Shown here: positions 9,480 through 20,573 of the stretch, one piece after another
Numbering within the stretch: the first letter of the stretch is position 1
Layout: every line of letters starts with the position of its first letter
Source: Nephrocerus scutellatus
Taxonomy: Eukaryota; Arthropoda; Insecta; Diptera; Pipunculidae
Assembly: GCA_947095585.1 (NCBI GenBank)
Contig: OX352763.1
Coordinates: forward strand, 23,671,462-23,735,461
Length of the DNA stretch: 64,000 nucleotides
Reading direction: 5' to 3'
Notes under the pieces: generated by a model
Told to the model about the DNA's origin: nothing
The model's database searches: none
The model's input: the letters and a program-made list of their open reading frames with translations, nothing else
Program-made: the position numbers and the translations under genes

Positions 9480-10190
9480 GTCACTTTTGTATACAAAGCG
9501 GGTAAGCGCGGGGCTCGTCTACAACTCTATAACGATGACCAAAGGGTCTGTATTACTAGAAGAGTAGATAGTTTTTCACACGGGCATAGACGAGACTGAC
9601 TGTTTCATGCACTATAACCTATCAGTCAAAAACTGTTACGATTTACTACAATATCTTGCCAGACACAACAAAGTCAAACTCGGTTGGGTTCCAGGTCATT
9701 AGGAAATTGCAGGTAACGAATCTGCAGATGAACTATCTAGGGCTAAACTCTAATGTGGTTTCAACTGGGCTGCCGCCACATCTCTGATAAATTCTTGGGA
9801 ACACAAACTTCGTCTGGCCCAGTGGGAAAGCATTCCGGGGCTTAAGCAATCCAAACAATCAGGCCCTTTTTTACAAGGAAATCCTTGTTAGGAATATAGT
9901 GAGATTTCTAACGGGCCATTGTGGCTTGCGGTATCACATTAACAAAATTGGTGTGGGCTCAGAGACAGATCTACTCGGGAGACGAAGAGTCATCCGAACA
10001 CATTCTCTGTTAATGTCCAGCATTACTTCGGTTGAGGAGATGCATTTTTTATAAGAAAATATGCTCGACAGCGGAGTTGAGCAATTCTGCTAGTAAGGAT
10101 GTACTTTCGTTTTTTAGGGAGGTGGTACGTCTCTTAGAGTAAGGACCCCCTAAGATACAATAGATCTTTCAGGTCGTAGTGTCTCCCATA
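9480..10190 (+). mobile_element. Family F (R1/LOA-like) LINE 3' part, RNase H end, degraded
   Basis: In shifting + strand frames this gives NSVGFQVIRKLQVTN (the VPGH-type RNase H end) near 9675-9720 and IVRFLTGHCGLRYHINKIG near 9895-9950. A residual histidine-rich/cysteine knuckle region follows. The order matches the RNase H to zinc-knuckle tail of the better family F copies. Multiple stops and no RT remain. Confidence 0.65.
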
Positions 10191-11604
10191 TGGGCTAGAG
10201 TAGAAATACAAAAAAAGCTTTACCAAGGATTGTCAACAAAGCTACAGGTTTAAGATTAGAATATTCAGATTCTCACTTTTCATTTGCTTTAATTTGCACC
10301 TACTCCTATACTTTTTTTTGCCTTCATAGAGGGCCTCCCGGCAAGCCTACCCTGTATACTACTAATTAGAACCGGGAATGAGCTGAACCTAGGTCCCTGA
10401 ACTTGGAACTGCTCGGTCTGTAACCATCACATCCGTAAAAGTGAAGCCTCTATTGCAACAGTTGTAATAACTTGTGCCACCTTCGGCAATGCTCAGGGCT
10501 ACAAAGTACCAATGAATACGACTATAATTTCATTGGTACCTGCTGCTCCCAAGGATCCCCACAACCCCAACAACTCCATCCCTACCCTTGTGCATTAACT
10601 CAACACGGCTCAATACAGCCTTTTGCAACAGGACCAGGCCATTCCATAACCAACCCCTATCATCTTCATTACGAAACGTTCACGCTTTCAGCCAGGCAAC
10701 ACAATGAACTGTTTTCAAAACAATTCTTATTAGCCTGTTACAACCCCGCACACACATTTCACGATATCCCTAGCACCAATTAACTCTGACCCGACTATAA
10801 CCTTTATTCTTAGCCTGCCGACATAACTCGATAACTATACACCATCTTTAAATTATCTAATTAGTAGAAGGAACCTTTATTTGCTATTTGCTTTGCTTGC
10901 CTTAAGCCTATAGTTAATTTAAGTGAACTGTGAAATTTAATGGTATATTGGTACTGCGGATGAGGGTATATTGATTGGACGGTTTCAATTTACTCTGATT
11001 TCAGACCTGAAGGTGCTACACAACAACAACCGCACCATCCACCACATCGATCTCTCCTATCGGCACCAACAACGAAAACTCCATCATTAACACCTCCCAA
11101 CGAAAAAAAAAATAAAAAATACCCCATCATCGAACACTCCACCAACCCGTTGGCCACCACCCATCGAACCCATCCTCCTATGAGTGTCTAACAATCAATA
11201 TTCATCTAATCTATCCACCCCGAAAACAAAGGAATCGGCACTAATAAAACGAAGAAAAAAATGTTTGCGTCATCTATCAGACAAAAAGCAAACTATACAG
11301 GAACACTCCACACGAGTCATAGAACATATGTATTTATCAAAATCGGAGCAGTAGTTCTCTTTTATATTTTTATTACGTATTTATAAACTTTAAAAACAAC
11401 TACGAAATACTCTATAATTTACAGTGTGGATTATTGTTAAGGCTAGTCAATATAATGAAATTTTGCCAACATAAACAAGTGTCAAAAAACGACGAAATGT
11501 TTGTTGTGAATGTACTTACGTAAACTTAAGTAAAAACTCTTATCATCTGTGATTCATATGAAAACCTGCAACTGCCAAAACAACTTAAGTAACCGTTAAA
11601 GCCC
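10191..11604. other. Unassigned stretch with a C-rich segment
   Basis: The + strand between about 10540 and 11200 is strikingly C/A-rich. It contains a 103-codon Pro/His/Gln-rich ORF (10472-10783) that I do not recognise. It could be a relic of a LINE ORF, but no diagnostic motif is clear. Nothing else is identifiable. Confidence 0.3.
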
Positions 11605-12004
11605 AACCATTATGCACTTTTGTCTACTTGAGTTAGTGTCAAAACCTACGATTAAATGAGCGACTCTGAACGATGCTATGCTGTGGCCATAATAAGTGCC
11701 ATCTTCGTTTTGTTCACTGTTGTAAGCAATTGCGCTGTCATTCGCACAATACGTAAATATATAAATTTTGACATTTGTAGTTTTCTGTATAAAAAAGGAT
11801 GAACAGATAAAGGCAGATTGTTATGTTGGTAAAAGAATATACGGAACTATATTTATAGCTATTTAAACCCAATATTGAATTGTAGCTTTCCTTTCTCATT
11901 GTTAAGGCTTAACCGTATAATGTAATGCGTTAATCTCAAAACGCATTTCCTTTAGAAAATTTTACAGTTTTGACACATGGGTAAGGGGCGGAAGTGCGTT
12001 ATGC
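11605..12004. mobile_element. Non-autonomous element with long inverted termini, copy 1
   Basis: The left end (aaccattatgcacttttgtc... to gtgtcaaaac, 11605-11646) is an imperfect inverted match of the right end (cagttttgacacatggg...gaagtgcgttatgc, about 11966-12004). TTAA follows the right end directly (12005-12008) and a TTAA lies just left (11596-11599), compatible with a TTAA-targeting element. The right terminus is also similar to that of the element at 13379-13785. The interior holds no transposase. Confidence 0.55.
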
Positions 12005-12269
12005 TTAAGTCTTAAAGTCTTAAAGGAATATTGAAGTGAATGTTTCTCAATGTAACTGCAATGATAAATCATAAATTGTTATATACGAGTAAAGCATGAA
12101 TTATAATTGACATTTGCCAGCATGTATTGTGTGGTTATAATAAAGTTCAACTCCGATTCGCTAAATTTTCATTCTCTTTTGCGCGCATAGATGCGAGCGA
12201 TTCAGGTCGCTCTTTACATGTGTAACTTTGACAAAAGAGAGACAAATGCTAATGCAGGTAAAAATTTAA
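12005..12269. other. Short unassigned spacer
   Basis: AT-rich spacer between the inverted-repeat element and the small - strand ORF. I see nothing definable. Confidence 0.3.
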
Positions 12270-12491
12270 TTACAACCATTTATTGTAATTTGGCAAACAT
12301 GAGCAAGCATTTCGTTGACATTTGACAGTAGTCCATGCACGCGAAAGTCTATTATAATCGATTTTGTAAGCAGCTCGTCGACCGGTTGATATCCGCACAA
12401 ATCCCTTTGAAATGACCTGTTGCGCGTGCAACATAACCCCAACCATAAAGCCTGCTATAAAATGTGTAAATAACCAGAAAAATTTTCTCAT
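12270..12491 (-). CDS. Possible small membrane protein ORF (73 aa), unproven
   Basis: The - strand ORF begins in a fly-like initiation context (AAAACATGAG). It opens with MRKFFWLFTHFIAGFMVGVM, that is two basic residues followed by a hydrophobic helix at residues 4-21, then a basic segment (QQVISKGFVRISTGRRAAYK) and an unremarkable tail ending in NYNKWL. The layout would fit a small single-pass (for example mitochondrial inner membrane) protein, possibly with an exon ending near CAACAG|GTCATT. I recognise no family. With a length of 73 codons it could be chance. Confidence 0.25.
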   Translation of the reverse strand: MRKFFWLFTHFIAGFMVGVMLHAQQVISKGFVRISTGRRAAYKIDYNRLSRAWTTVKCQRNACSCLPNYNKWL

Positions 12492-12727
12492 GTTTTTTTT
12501 AAAAAATGAGCTCTTGTTGTTTACAACAAATCAATGAAAAAAATAAGGTTATCAGTTGCACAGTTGCTATGCGATTTCCAATTTACAATCGATGATGCCA
12601 GCTCAAATGTCACAACAATGGAAAGTTACAGTTTATTGATGAATCCCTTTTTTCCGTTTTATCATCTTGCTGTTTGGCGGCTTTAATTGGTTTTCATTTC
12701 GAAATACGCGTATATTGACGATTCCCG
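12492..12727. other. Unassigned spacer
   Basis: No gene or repeat recognised. If the small - strand ORF is real this is its 5' flank. Confidence 0.3.
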
Positions 12728-13071
12728 TTGAAGTAAAAGGTGATAATTGTTAAAATTCGTTATCGCTCTTGGGGTGACTTTTATTTTCATTCATCATATA
12801 TTGACTTGAAGATAGGCAACATTGCAATACAGAACTCCGCTGTCGGCTTTGTGTGTGTCCTTCATGTAAGTGTCGTAAAGTTGTCCAAGTTTCTTTACGT
12901 TGAAGTAAAAGGTGATAATTGTTAAAATTCGTTATCGCTCTTGGGGTGACTTTTATTTTCATTCATCATATATTGACTTGAAGATAGGCAACATTGCAAT
13001 ACAGAACTCCGCTGTCGGCTTTGTGTGTGTCCTTCATGTAAGTGTCGTAAAGTTGTCCAAGTTTCTTTACG
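12728..13071. repeat. Identical tandem duplication, 172-bp period, two copies
   Basis: 12728-12899 and 12900-13071 appear identical by eye, both running from ttgaagtaaaaggtgataat to gtccaagtttctttacg. Such identity implies either a very recent duplication or an assembly artefact. Two opposed ORFs spanning the junction (12740-12925 +, 12750-12962 -) are incidental. Confidence 0.9.
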
Positions 13072-13378
13072 CTCGATGGTGCCCCTAGTCATAATCTCCA
13101 AACGACGATTCTAATCGAAATAATAAAAGTGAATTTTTTCCTGTGATGTTTACGTATTTTGGTCAACAAAATTAATTGGTTTTATTGCCGTAAAACGTTC
13201 CGTTGATAGTTGTAACCACGTATCTCTATCGTAAGGTAAACTAATTTTATGATGTGATAAACATATGTAATAAGCATGTATATATCAGTTTGTTTATCAC
13301 AAATTAATAAGCCAGTTATAGTATAATAGTCTCAGGATTTTTTTTCTACATTTGGGGGCCAAACATTTTCCACTTTTT
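13072..13378. other. Unassigned AT-rich spacer
   Basis: No recognisable feature between the 172-bp duplication and the second inverted-terminus element. Confidence 0.3.
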
Positions 13379-13785
13379 CCACTTCGATCTCGAAGTGTCA
13401 GAACTGTCAAAACAGTCAAATTTTCTTAAGAAATCGAGCTAATCAGCGCTCTTCTTTATGTTTCTTCCGATTTGCTCAAACCATAACCGAAACCATACCA
13501 ACGGGTAAGCTGTCAAATTTACAGGTTTTTGTGGTTTTCGTGAAAGCTTTGCAAATGGAACGTCAAGCCGAAACCAAGCTAAACAAACGCAACCTTACCC
13601 GGGTAGCAAAGTTACAGTGTGGGTTACAAAACTTTGCAAATAAAACTGAAAATCAAACTGCACACCGGGTACACGTCAAACCAAAACCACGAGAAAGAAA
13701 TCTTTACACTTCCATGCAAATCGAAAGAGATTAAGAAAATTTGACAATTTTGACGCTAGCGTAAGGAGGCGAAAGTGCATTATGG
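13379..13785. mobile_element. Non-autonomous element with long inverted termini, copy 2
   Basis: The left arm (ccacttcgatctcgaagtgt, then gtcaaattttcttaag ending about 13430) is inverted in the right arm (ttaagaaaatttgacaattt at 13731-13750, then gaggcgaaagtgcattatgg ending 13785). A TTAA follows at 13786-13789. The right arm resembles the right arm of the 11605-12004 element. The interior, including the basic 67-codon ORF 13531-13734, shows no transposase. Confidence 0.55.
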
Positions 13786-13884
13786 TTAATGGTTTGGAGT
13801 AATATTGCCGAAGTATCAGAATCTCGTACGTGACTATTTTTTAGAAACAGAACCAGTAGCTATTTTAGTTAGCTCGGCATCTAT

Positions 13885-13960
13885 TTAAAGAGTCTTGAGA
13901 TACTATAGTGGGTGTTTTTTGGCTTTAAGCAATTTATAGTTCCATGCTGTTTTTGACGGT
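13885..13960 (-). mobile_element. Family B LINE scrap
   Basis: The string gagtcttgagatactatagt...ggctttaagcaatttatagttccatgctgtt matches the - strand family B copies at 32320-32400 and 40565-40640 (SLSRLFKS... / NSMEP region). It is a short relic. Confidence 0.55.
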
Positions 13961-14139
13961 TTCAATTGACCTGCACTCCTTCTTTTAACACAATCCAACA
14001 TTTTATCGTTCATCCATGTTGGCATTACCACTCGATCGAAATGAAAGCGTCCTGTAAGAACCCTAGTGGCCGTTGAGGAGGCAGTTTAGCCCATGTCATT
14101 TCGTCAAAATCCACGACGAGGTGTATTACTTTAGTGATG

Positions 14140-14300
14140 GGCTAGGTGGTGATTTCGAAAACGTCTTCTGTCTAGCCTATACCTAAAAAAGGTGAACCGT
14201 AATCTCTTTTCTCGTACCGACCAGCAGCGATAGCATCCGTACTTTCCAAGATAATGAAAACGGTGATCAATCGTCGTGAAATTATGTGGTGTTGTATGTA
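14140..14300 (+). mobile_element. Probable family E (CR1-like) RT scrap
   Basis: A broken + strand frame around 14235-14290 gives KIMKTVINRREIMWC. It resembles the KVMEMLINFQFIKYLE segment that opens the RT in the family E copy at 44205-44260. The fragment is too short to be sure. Confidence 0.4.
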
Positions 14301-14499
14301 TGCATGTGCCGCATCCCTTCTGACTGGTAGAAGTGCGATCAAACATTCCCCAATAAGGAAAAGCTGAATAATAATAATAATCCGGCTAGTACCTTTTAAG
14401 AAAGGTTAGCACGAGTCTAATAAACTAAGAGAAAAAAAAAACGTCATTACCAAACCGGCGTCCTTTTTCAATCTGGTGTTGAGGAGGTGATTGTAGACT

Positions 14500-15158
14500 C
14501 TGTTGAAACAACGACGCGAGGAACAATCCTAAACAAGTACACACAGATACTGGCCTGCGCATAAGATATTGACACCATTAGTAGAAACTCCGACCGCGAC
14601 ACAAAATCTACGGATGCACATAAATGAGAGCAGAAGATGAACCAACATTGATCCCTAAATTCCAAAAGAGGAGCTCAAATTTGAAGTAGTACACTCCTTT
14701 AACTATCTCGGTTGCTTCAAGCCAAGAAAGCCAACAAAGCCTACTTAGTCTGTCAAGATTCTTTAAATCCTGGAATTAAGCCATAACATCAAAGTTGTTG
14801 GTGTATAAGACAATGACTGTACCAGTACGTACTTGGATGCTTAGCAAAAAGCACTCAGACCTTTAAGCAGCGTTCGAGAAAAAAGTCGTACGGAAGGAAA
14901 ATTGTTGTTGGCCTCACATCTGAGGAAGGATTACTCCGGAGACTCTGTAATGCTGGAATCTACGAGCGTTATTGAGATCGTGAAGAGAATCAAGACTGGT
15001 GTGCTCTGATAGGCAGGACACCAAGCTCATCTGAGCGAAGAGTGTCAGTGTTGGAAAGTCTGTTGCGGAAGAATTAGTGGTACATAAAAGCGTGGCAGGC
15101 CAAGCCTGCGCTGGAAGGATTGCGTAGACCAGGACGTCCAGAGTTTAAGGTTGCCAAG
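14500..15158 (+). mobile_element. Family B LINE 3' half, degraded
   Basis: Frames corresponding to GTILNKYTQILAC, MHINESR, VHSFNYLGC (14515-14715), a KALRPLSSV segment (about 14850), GDSVMLESTSVIEIVKRIKT (about 14940-15000) and W.AGHQAHLSE run in the same order as the C-terminal part of family B. The aspartates of the YADD box are lost through a stop (gcataagat). It ends near 15158 without a clear tail. Confidence 0.75.
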
Positions 15159-16959
15159 TTCATTTACATCGGCTCGAAATCGCGGCCGTTTTTAAGTTTT
15201 AAGTTTCGCGTCTTCTTTCAATTCTTGAGAATGTTCTGTGCTGGAAATTTTTTGGCACAAATTGCTTCCATATTGATATTTTCAGGTCCACAGATTTGCT
15301 CAGGATTTGTTATGGGCACGATGGTGTCTGCTTAATTTTTTTCTAAGACTTTTATTTAAGTTTGCTGTGAGCGGTATCCACTTTGGCAGTCTGTGAATTG
15401 ATGGCGCTGCATTAGAAGATTGCTTGTTGTCTAAAGTGTTGCTTTAAAAAGCTATAATGAAATATAAATTCACATCCTCTTGTATATTAGCAATTTTAGA
15501 TGTACTGCGGGCTGCAGAAGACTAACCTCCTATTCCTTCTTTAAATGCACTAGTTATCAACCACAATAAACTTTGAAGGGAATTGTTGTTTAATGGTTTT
15601 AATGGTTACTAGCACAATAGACGAGTTTTAACTATAAAAATAGTTGTCACCTAACAGTGCTCAACAGTTGGCACATAATTCTTTTTGATCCCTCTGTTTT
15701 TTTTATCACAGATTGCTAAATATCGATTCGAATTTCTTTTGCTAATTATCTCCAATAAATAGATGTGACACATATAGGACATTCTATTTAGAGCGCCGCA
15801 TCCTGTGTCAATCAATGGTCTCGTCGACAAATAAAAATCAAGATAACGTTCTTGTAACGACCGTATCTATGATTTTTCTCACATATCCCTGCTGCAACAA
15901 CCCAACCACTCACTGGTAATATTAGCAGAGCATCTCGTTGTAAAACTGCAATGGGATTGAATGGAAATTCATTCTAAGTACATGAAAGGAATCAGCACCA
16001 ACGCAAAAAAACTACAACAAATCCCTCATATCCTGGTTCACATCGTACAATAATTTCAATTAGGGTGCAACAGCAATGAAATATCTCTCTCTTTTCACCG
16101 CCGATCCTTGTTGTTATTATGATGATGTGAACGAATTCGTACCGTGTCATTGGGGTTTCCGGAAAACGTTGTTGTGATTGACTTATGATTACATTCACGG
16201 TTCATGTGCTTACACAGATACACCTCTATCGCATATTCGTAATCAGTTGATTCAGGTAAAAATGTGAAACATACGCCGATTTCTATGTAGATACAAGCCA
16301 TACGATACGGATGTAATTTTTTTTTTCGTTTTCTTAATCAGAATCAATAGTTACATCATAACAGCTATAGGATATGATTTCTATGCCCAGACAAACAGAG
16401 ATACCGCAAAATTTCTAACCAAAATCTTATTGTATAGCGAAAGTAATGAGAAGGGGTAAATGGATGGGTGCACAAAAAGGTATTAGTTGCGCAGAAAAAA
16501 GGCATACCTTGTTACCCATATTCTTAGAGGATAATGCTCACCTTTTATTCTGATACAGAGAAGTATTTTGTCTGCTAGTTCGGCTTGGATTCTAAGAGAA
16601 ATTAAAAAAAGTAGGTACTTCAAAAGACTTCCCTCTTACATACGTATGTATTCGTCAGTATTTAAAAAAATCTACTGAATGGCTCAATAGACAACGACGT
16701 TGCAGTTGTAAAGTACAAAGTGAACAAAAGAATTCCGATATTCGTTCACTCTGCCATTTACAGACGACGATGACGATGACGACGACGTTCTGATTTACTT
16801 TCTCAATGGTACAGGACGAAATTTCATCGGAAATCTCAATAGAAAATTTGCGCAAAGAAGTTTACTATCTACGATCGAATGATTTAGTGTATTTAGATGC
16901 TTGGAAGAAAGTTATACCTAGGAGTATACCTCTCGACGGGATATTCAAGAGATTCCCCT
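15159..16959. other. Unassigned stretch
   Basis: No gene recognised. A (GAC/GAT)n simple repeat lies at 16763-16788. ORFs in 15992-16301 and 16655-17024 have no recognisable motif and overlap one another on both strands. Confidence 0.35.
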
Positions 16960-17185
16960 TGAGATTTCCCCTAAATATATTTCTACATCATAAGATGGGA
17001 TATCCCTCTACTATGCATTCTTAAGTGGATTTTGATTGTTGGCTAAATTGCGCCTATGCCCACTCTTATACATGAGGTGATTCGAAAAATACGTTCAGAC
17101 AAATATATAACTTGTCTCAGAGGGTCAGCTGAATTTTTTTAGGGCATGCATCATGTGACGACAACACAAAAACATCGCAATAAAT
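16960..17185. repeat. Dispersed repeat of unknown class, copy 1
   Basis: This matches 31695-31905 in the same orientation. Shared blocks include taagtggattttgattgttg (17022-17041), gcgc(c/a)tatgcccgc/act, cttgtctc and tgcatcatgtgacgacarca (17147-17166). No coding capacity or terminal repeats are evident. Confidence 0.65.
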
Positions 17186-17797
17186 TGATTTCTATTGGAA
17201 TTACGTTTGTATATAACAAAAAAAAGAACAGAACAACTCTTTAGTCTATTGTTATGGATTAAATTAGAATCTGCAACACGTAGGTAATTAATATTGGGAT
17301 CTGGATTGTCAGGTTTTTTGTTCTATTTCCAACATAAAAATTTTTTCATTCGCAATGTTTCTGCTGATACCAGGTTCTTGGTCTTCCGAGTAAATCGTTT
17401 ACTGGTGTCTAGAAAATTCTTCGAAAACAAAGTAGAAAACAAAGTTAATTTCTCTTCCCGGTTTGGTTGTTTAGTCAAAAACTAGCAAAGATCGAATGGA
17501 TGTTATATAGCTGGCTAGACTCTCATATTAAGCCCACATACTGGCCTGCAGATATCAACAAAACACCAGACATAATAGATTTTTTTTTATCCAAAAGCCT
17601 ATCTTAAAACTTGTTATAAATGTTAGAAGCCTCTTCCTTGGCCACTTACCAGTCATTATGAAAACACGCAACGATACGATAATGAAAAGGGTTGTGTGCA
17701 TTATGATGTTCAAAAGAAATATCCAGATGCATCCCGCCCATCCTCCAACCCAACCGAAATACCCATGCCACAAGTCGACATCAGGAGTCTACCATTA
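17186..17797. other. Unassigned AT-rich stretch
   Basis: Nothing recognised. ORFs of 60-72 codons on both strands look random. Confidence 0.35.
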
Positions 17798-17997
17798 GAC
17801 GTACCAACCAATTCACAGATTCCTTCTTTAGCCGCACAATAATTATGTGGAATGTGTTTCTGTGTTTCCGCATTTACAGTCATTCAAGGCACATGTGCAT
17901 AGACATCTCACATTTTCTTTCCTTTCCTTAATTTCCGAACGCCCGCTATGCTAAGCATTATAAGGGTGCAAAGCCCTTGAGCATGTGTACACCTACA
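17798..17997 (+). mobile_element. Family E LINE 3' terminus
   Basis: The + strand encodes a degraded DSFFSRT.IMWN segment followed by the HSRHMCIDISHF line and the untranslated-looking ccgctatgctaagcattataagggtgc block. All occur at the 3' end of the family E copies at 36720-36930 and 45580-45740. Family B starts immediately afterwards. Confidence 0.75.
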
Positions 17998-20352
17998 GTG
18001 GATGGGAGATATGAATGCTAAAATAGGGACCCAGTATTCAGACAGTACATTGGCATCCATAGCTAGCACGAGAACACTACTGACAATGGACAACGAGTCA
18101 TAGAGATGGCAGCAAGCAATAATTTAGTCGTTGCGAGTAAAAGGTTTGCGTGTAAAAATATTCACAAAGCTACCTGGGTATCGCCTGATGGAGCCACTCG
18201 CAACCAGATGGAGTACGTGTTGATAGACAGCCGCCACAAACCGAACCTAATGACGGTACGAACGTACCAAGGTGCCAACGTCGACTCGGACCACTATCTT
18301 CTTGGTATGGTGCTCCGAGCACGGATTGCATCATCACGAAAGACTGGATCCGCGAATCAGGTTCGAGTAAACATCGTAACGAAGAGACCAGAAACAAGAA
18401 ACGGTCAAGCGATAGGACTCGCCCTAAATGCAGGGAGAAAAAGTCCCGGGGCTGAGATGTCGGACGTAGACGAGAAATGGACACGCCTTAAGAATACTGT
18501 CATTTGTATTGCTGACTCCATCTTAGGCAGTAGTCGTAGAGATCGGAACGAATGGTTCGATGTCGAATGTAAGCTAGCGACTGAACGTAAGAATGTTGCG
18601 TAACGAGCATACGGGCGTAGAAGAGAAATGGACACGCCTTAAGAATACTGTCATTAGTACTGCTGACTCCATCTTAGGCAGTAGTCGTAGAGATCGGAAC
18701 GACTAGTTCGATAACGAATGCAAGCTAGCGACTGAACGTAGTAGATGAATATAAAGCGCTCAGAAGATATGAAAACACAGTTCACCGGCGAAAGAAAACA
18801 GCCTGGGAGAAGAATCTCGACCGTGAACTAGAACAGTACAGAGAGCAAGCAGCATACTTCAAAGACAAAGAGGGTGATCTGATCGCCGATCTTAAAGCAA
18901 TCTTAGAGCGATGAGAAGAGCACTTTCATGAGTTGCTAAATGGAGTTTGAGGCTCCACCAATGACCGAAGACCATACTATGCTGCCTCCTCCAAGCATAG
19001 ACGAAGTTAGCAGAGCGATAAATCGGCTCAAAAATAATAAGACCCCGGGCTCAGATGGGATCCCAGCGGAACTGATAAAAAAAGGAGGCCTCACACTACA
19101 CCAAGCAATTCATAAAATAATAGTGCAGGTATGGGAGGAAGAAGCGATACCAGAAGGCTGGCGAAGAGGCATCCTGTGCCCCATACATAAGAGATATTAC
19201 AAGATGCAGCAATTATCGTGGTATAACGTTGCTACGTACCGCGTATAAGATTTTCTGCTCTTTCCTTCAAGACAGGATAGCCCCATACGCTGATCAACAA
19301 CTGATCAGATCCTTAGGCAGGTGATGGAAAAATGTCTAGAATATGAAACCTCACTACAATATCTTTTTATAGACTTTAGAGCCGCCTATGATAGCATAGT
19401 CAGAGTAGAACTTTATAAAGCCATGCGAGAATTCGGCATCCCAAATAAACTGACACGACTATGTAGGTTGACTATGACCAATGTTATAAGCCAAGTAAAA
19501 ATATCCGGATCACTATCAAGCCCATTCAATATCTATAACGATCTCCGACATGGGGATGGAATGGCCTGCGTCCTCTTTAACCTGGCGTTGGAGAAAGTGA
19601 TCCGAGACTCTGACGTAACAGCGAGAGGAACAATCCTCTATAAGTCCATTCAGATACTGGCTTACGCAGACGATATTGACATCGTTGGTAGAAACCGAAG
19701 AGCTGTACAGGAAACTTTAATCCAGGTCGAGCAGGCGGAACGAAATCTGGGGCTGCACATAAACGAGAGCAAAATAAAGCACATGGTGGCCACGTCTGCG
19801 ACTAGTAGATCCAACATTGGTCTCTCAATTCAAATAGTGCACTCAATTCAAATAGGCGAATTTGAAGTAGTGCACTGTCCTTTAACTGTCTCTTTTCAAA
19901 TGTAGCAGCCGATAACAGCATAATACGCGCACGGTTGCTTAGAGCCAACAAAGTCTACTATAGTCTGTCAACCATACCAACCAACCATTTGGCAGTTTTT
20001 GCAAACATCCAAGCTGCTGGTATGTAAGACAATGGTCATACCAGTACTTATATATGGATCCGAGACTTCGGTGCTTAGCAAAATGCATTCTGATCTCTTA
20101 GGCGCGTTCGAGAGAAAAGTCTTAAGGAAAATGGTTGGCCCCGTATGAGAGGAAGGACGATTCCTGAAACTCTATAATGATGAGATCTACGAGTGTTATC
20201 GCGATGTCGACATCGTGAAGAGAATTAAGCTCGGTAGGGTAGCTTAGGGATGCAAAACTGGATGACATCGGCCGGGACCGGTGGATAGACTTTTTGCAGG
20301 AGGCCAGGACCGGGCCCCGGTTGTAGAGCCAAATATGATGATGATGAACCGC
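17998..20352 (+). mobile_element. Family B endonuclease-RT LINE, longest copy, 5'-truncated and broken
   Basis: In order: C-terminal half of an APE-type endonuclease (MGDMNAKIG at about 18002; HKATWVSPDGATRNQ at about 18163; DSDHYLLGMV at about 18273), a linker that is tandemly duplicated (18472-18742), then RT: NKTPGSDGIPAELIK (about 19040), DFRAAYDS (about 19373), LRHGDGMACVLFNLALEKV (about 19544, where the usual RQGD is RHGD), LAYADDIDIVG (about 19660) and LGLHINESK. The C-terminus with GAFERKVLRKMVG follows (about 20105). The end is gatgatgatgaa at 20336-20347, an (ATG)n tail. At least four frame breaks lie between domains, so it is inactive. The enzyme would have nicked DNA and primed reverse transcription there. 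RTE-type clade is an inference. Confidence 0.85.
18472..18742. repeat. 151-bp tandem duplication inside family B
   Basis: gagaaatggacacgccttaa occurs at 18472 and again at 18623, and both copies continue through gactccatcttaggcagtag to ctagcgactgaacgta. Copies differ at a handful of bases. The duplication lies in the linker between endonuclease and RT and shifts the frame. Confidence 0.85.
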
Positions 20353-20426
20353 GATCAACATGGATCAATTGTGCACCCAATCCTTTTGGCCCAGTAGTCT
20401 TTTAGTTTTTTAATAAAATAAATTGT

Positions 20427-20573
20427 GTGGGCGCCGTGGTCCACACGTGGAAAAGCGCATGACTCTTAATCAGGGATTCGTGGTTCGAAACCCAGTAACA
20501 CCAAAAGTATTTTTCACGGTGTCCCACCTCTCGCGAATGGGTGACAAAAGTTCCGAGAGTAATAACTTGTCAC
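20427..20573 (+). mobile_element. tRNA-Lys-derived SINE, copy 1 (3'-truncated)
   Basis: The head reads like tRNA-Lys(CTT): gcgcatgactcttaatcagg covers an anticodon arm with CTT in the loop, followed by a B box ggttcgaaaccc (20482-20493). The A-box side is decayed (gtggtccacacgtgg). The body carries the family signature agtaacaccaaaagtatttt, cctctcgcgaatgggtgaca and ccgagagtaataacttgtca. The copy breaks off after cttgtcac. Transcription would be by RNA polymerase III from the internal boxes. Confidence 0.8.

Noticed and set aside
10472..10783. 103-codon Pro/His/Gln-rich ORF
   Set aside because: It sits in a C-rich stretch with biased composition and has no motif; I kept it only as unassigned sequence.
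11656..11802. 48-codon + strand ORF with a hydrophobic stretch, looking like the first membrane helix of a receptor
   Set aside because: It lies entirely inside the inverted-terminus element 11605-12004, has an in-frame stop directly before the ATG and no recognisable continuation, so it is probably incidental.
12740..12962. Two opposing ORFs of 61 and 70 codons
   Set aside because: Both span or depend on the 172-bp duplication and have no sensible protein character.
18106..18603. 165-codon ORF as a host gene
   Set aside because: It contains the endonuclease C-terminus of family B (DSDHYLLGMV) and is collinear with the following RT.
20427..20500. A tRNA-Lys gene
   Set aside because: The A-box side and acceptor stem are decayed, no matching 3' acceptor strand follows, and the same head occurs on SINE bodies elsewhere.
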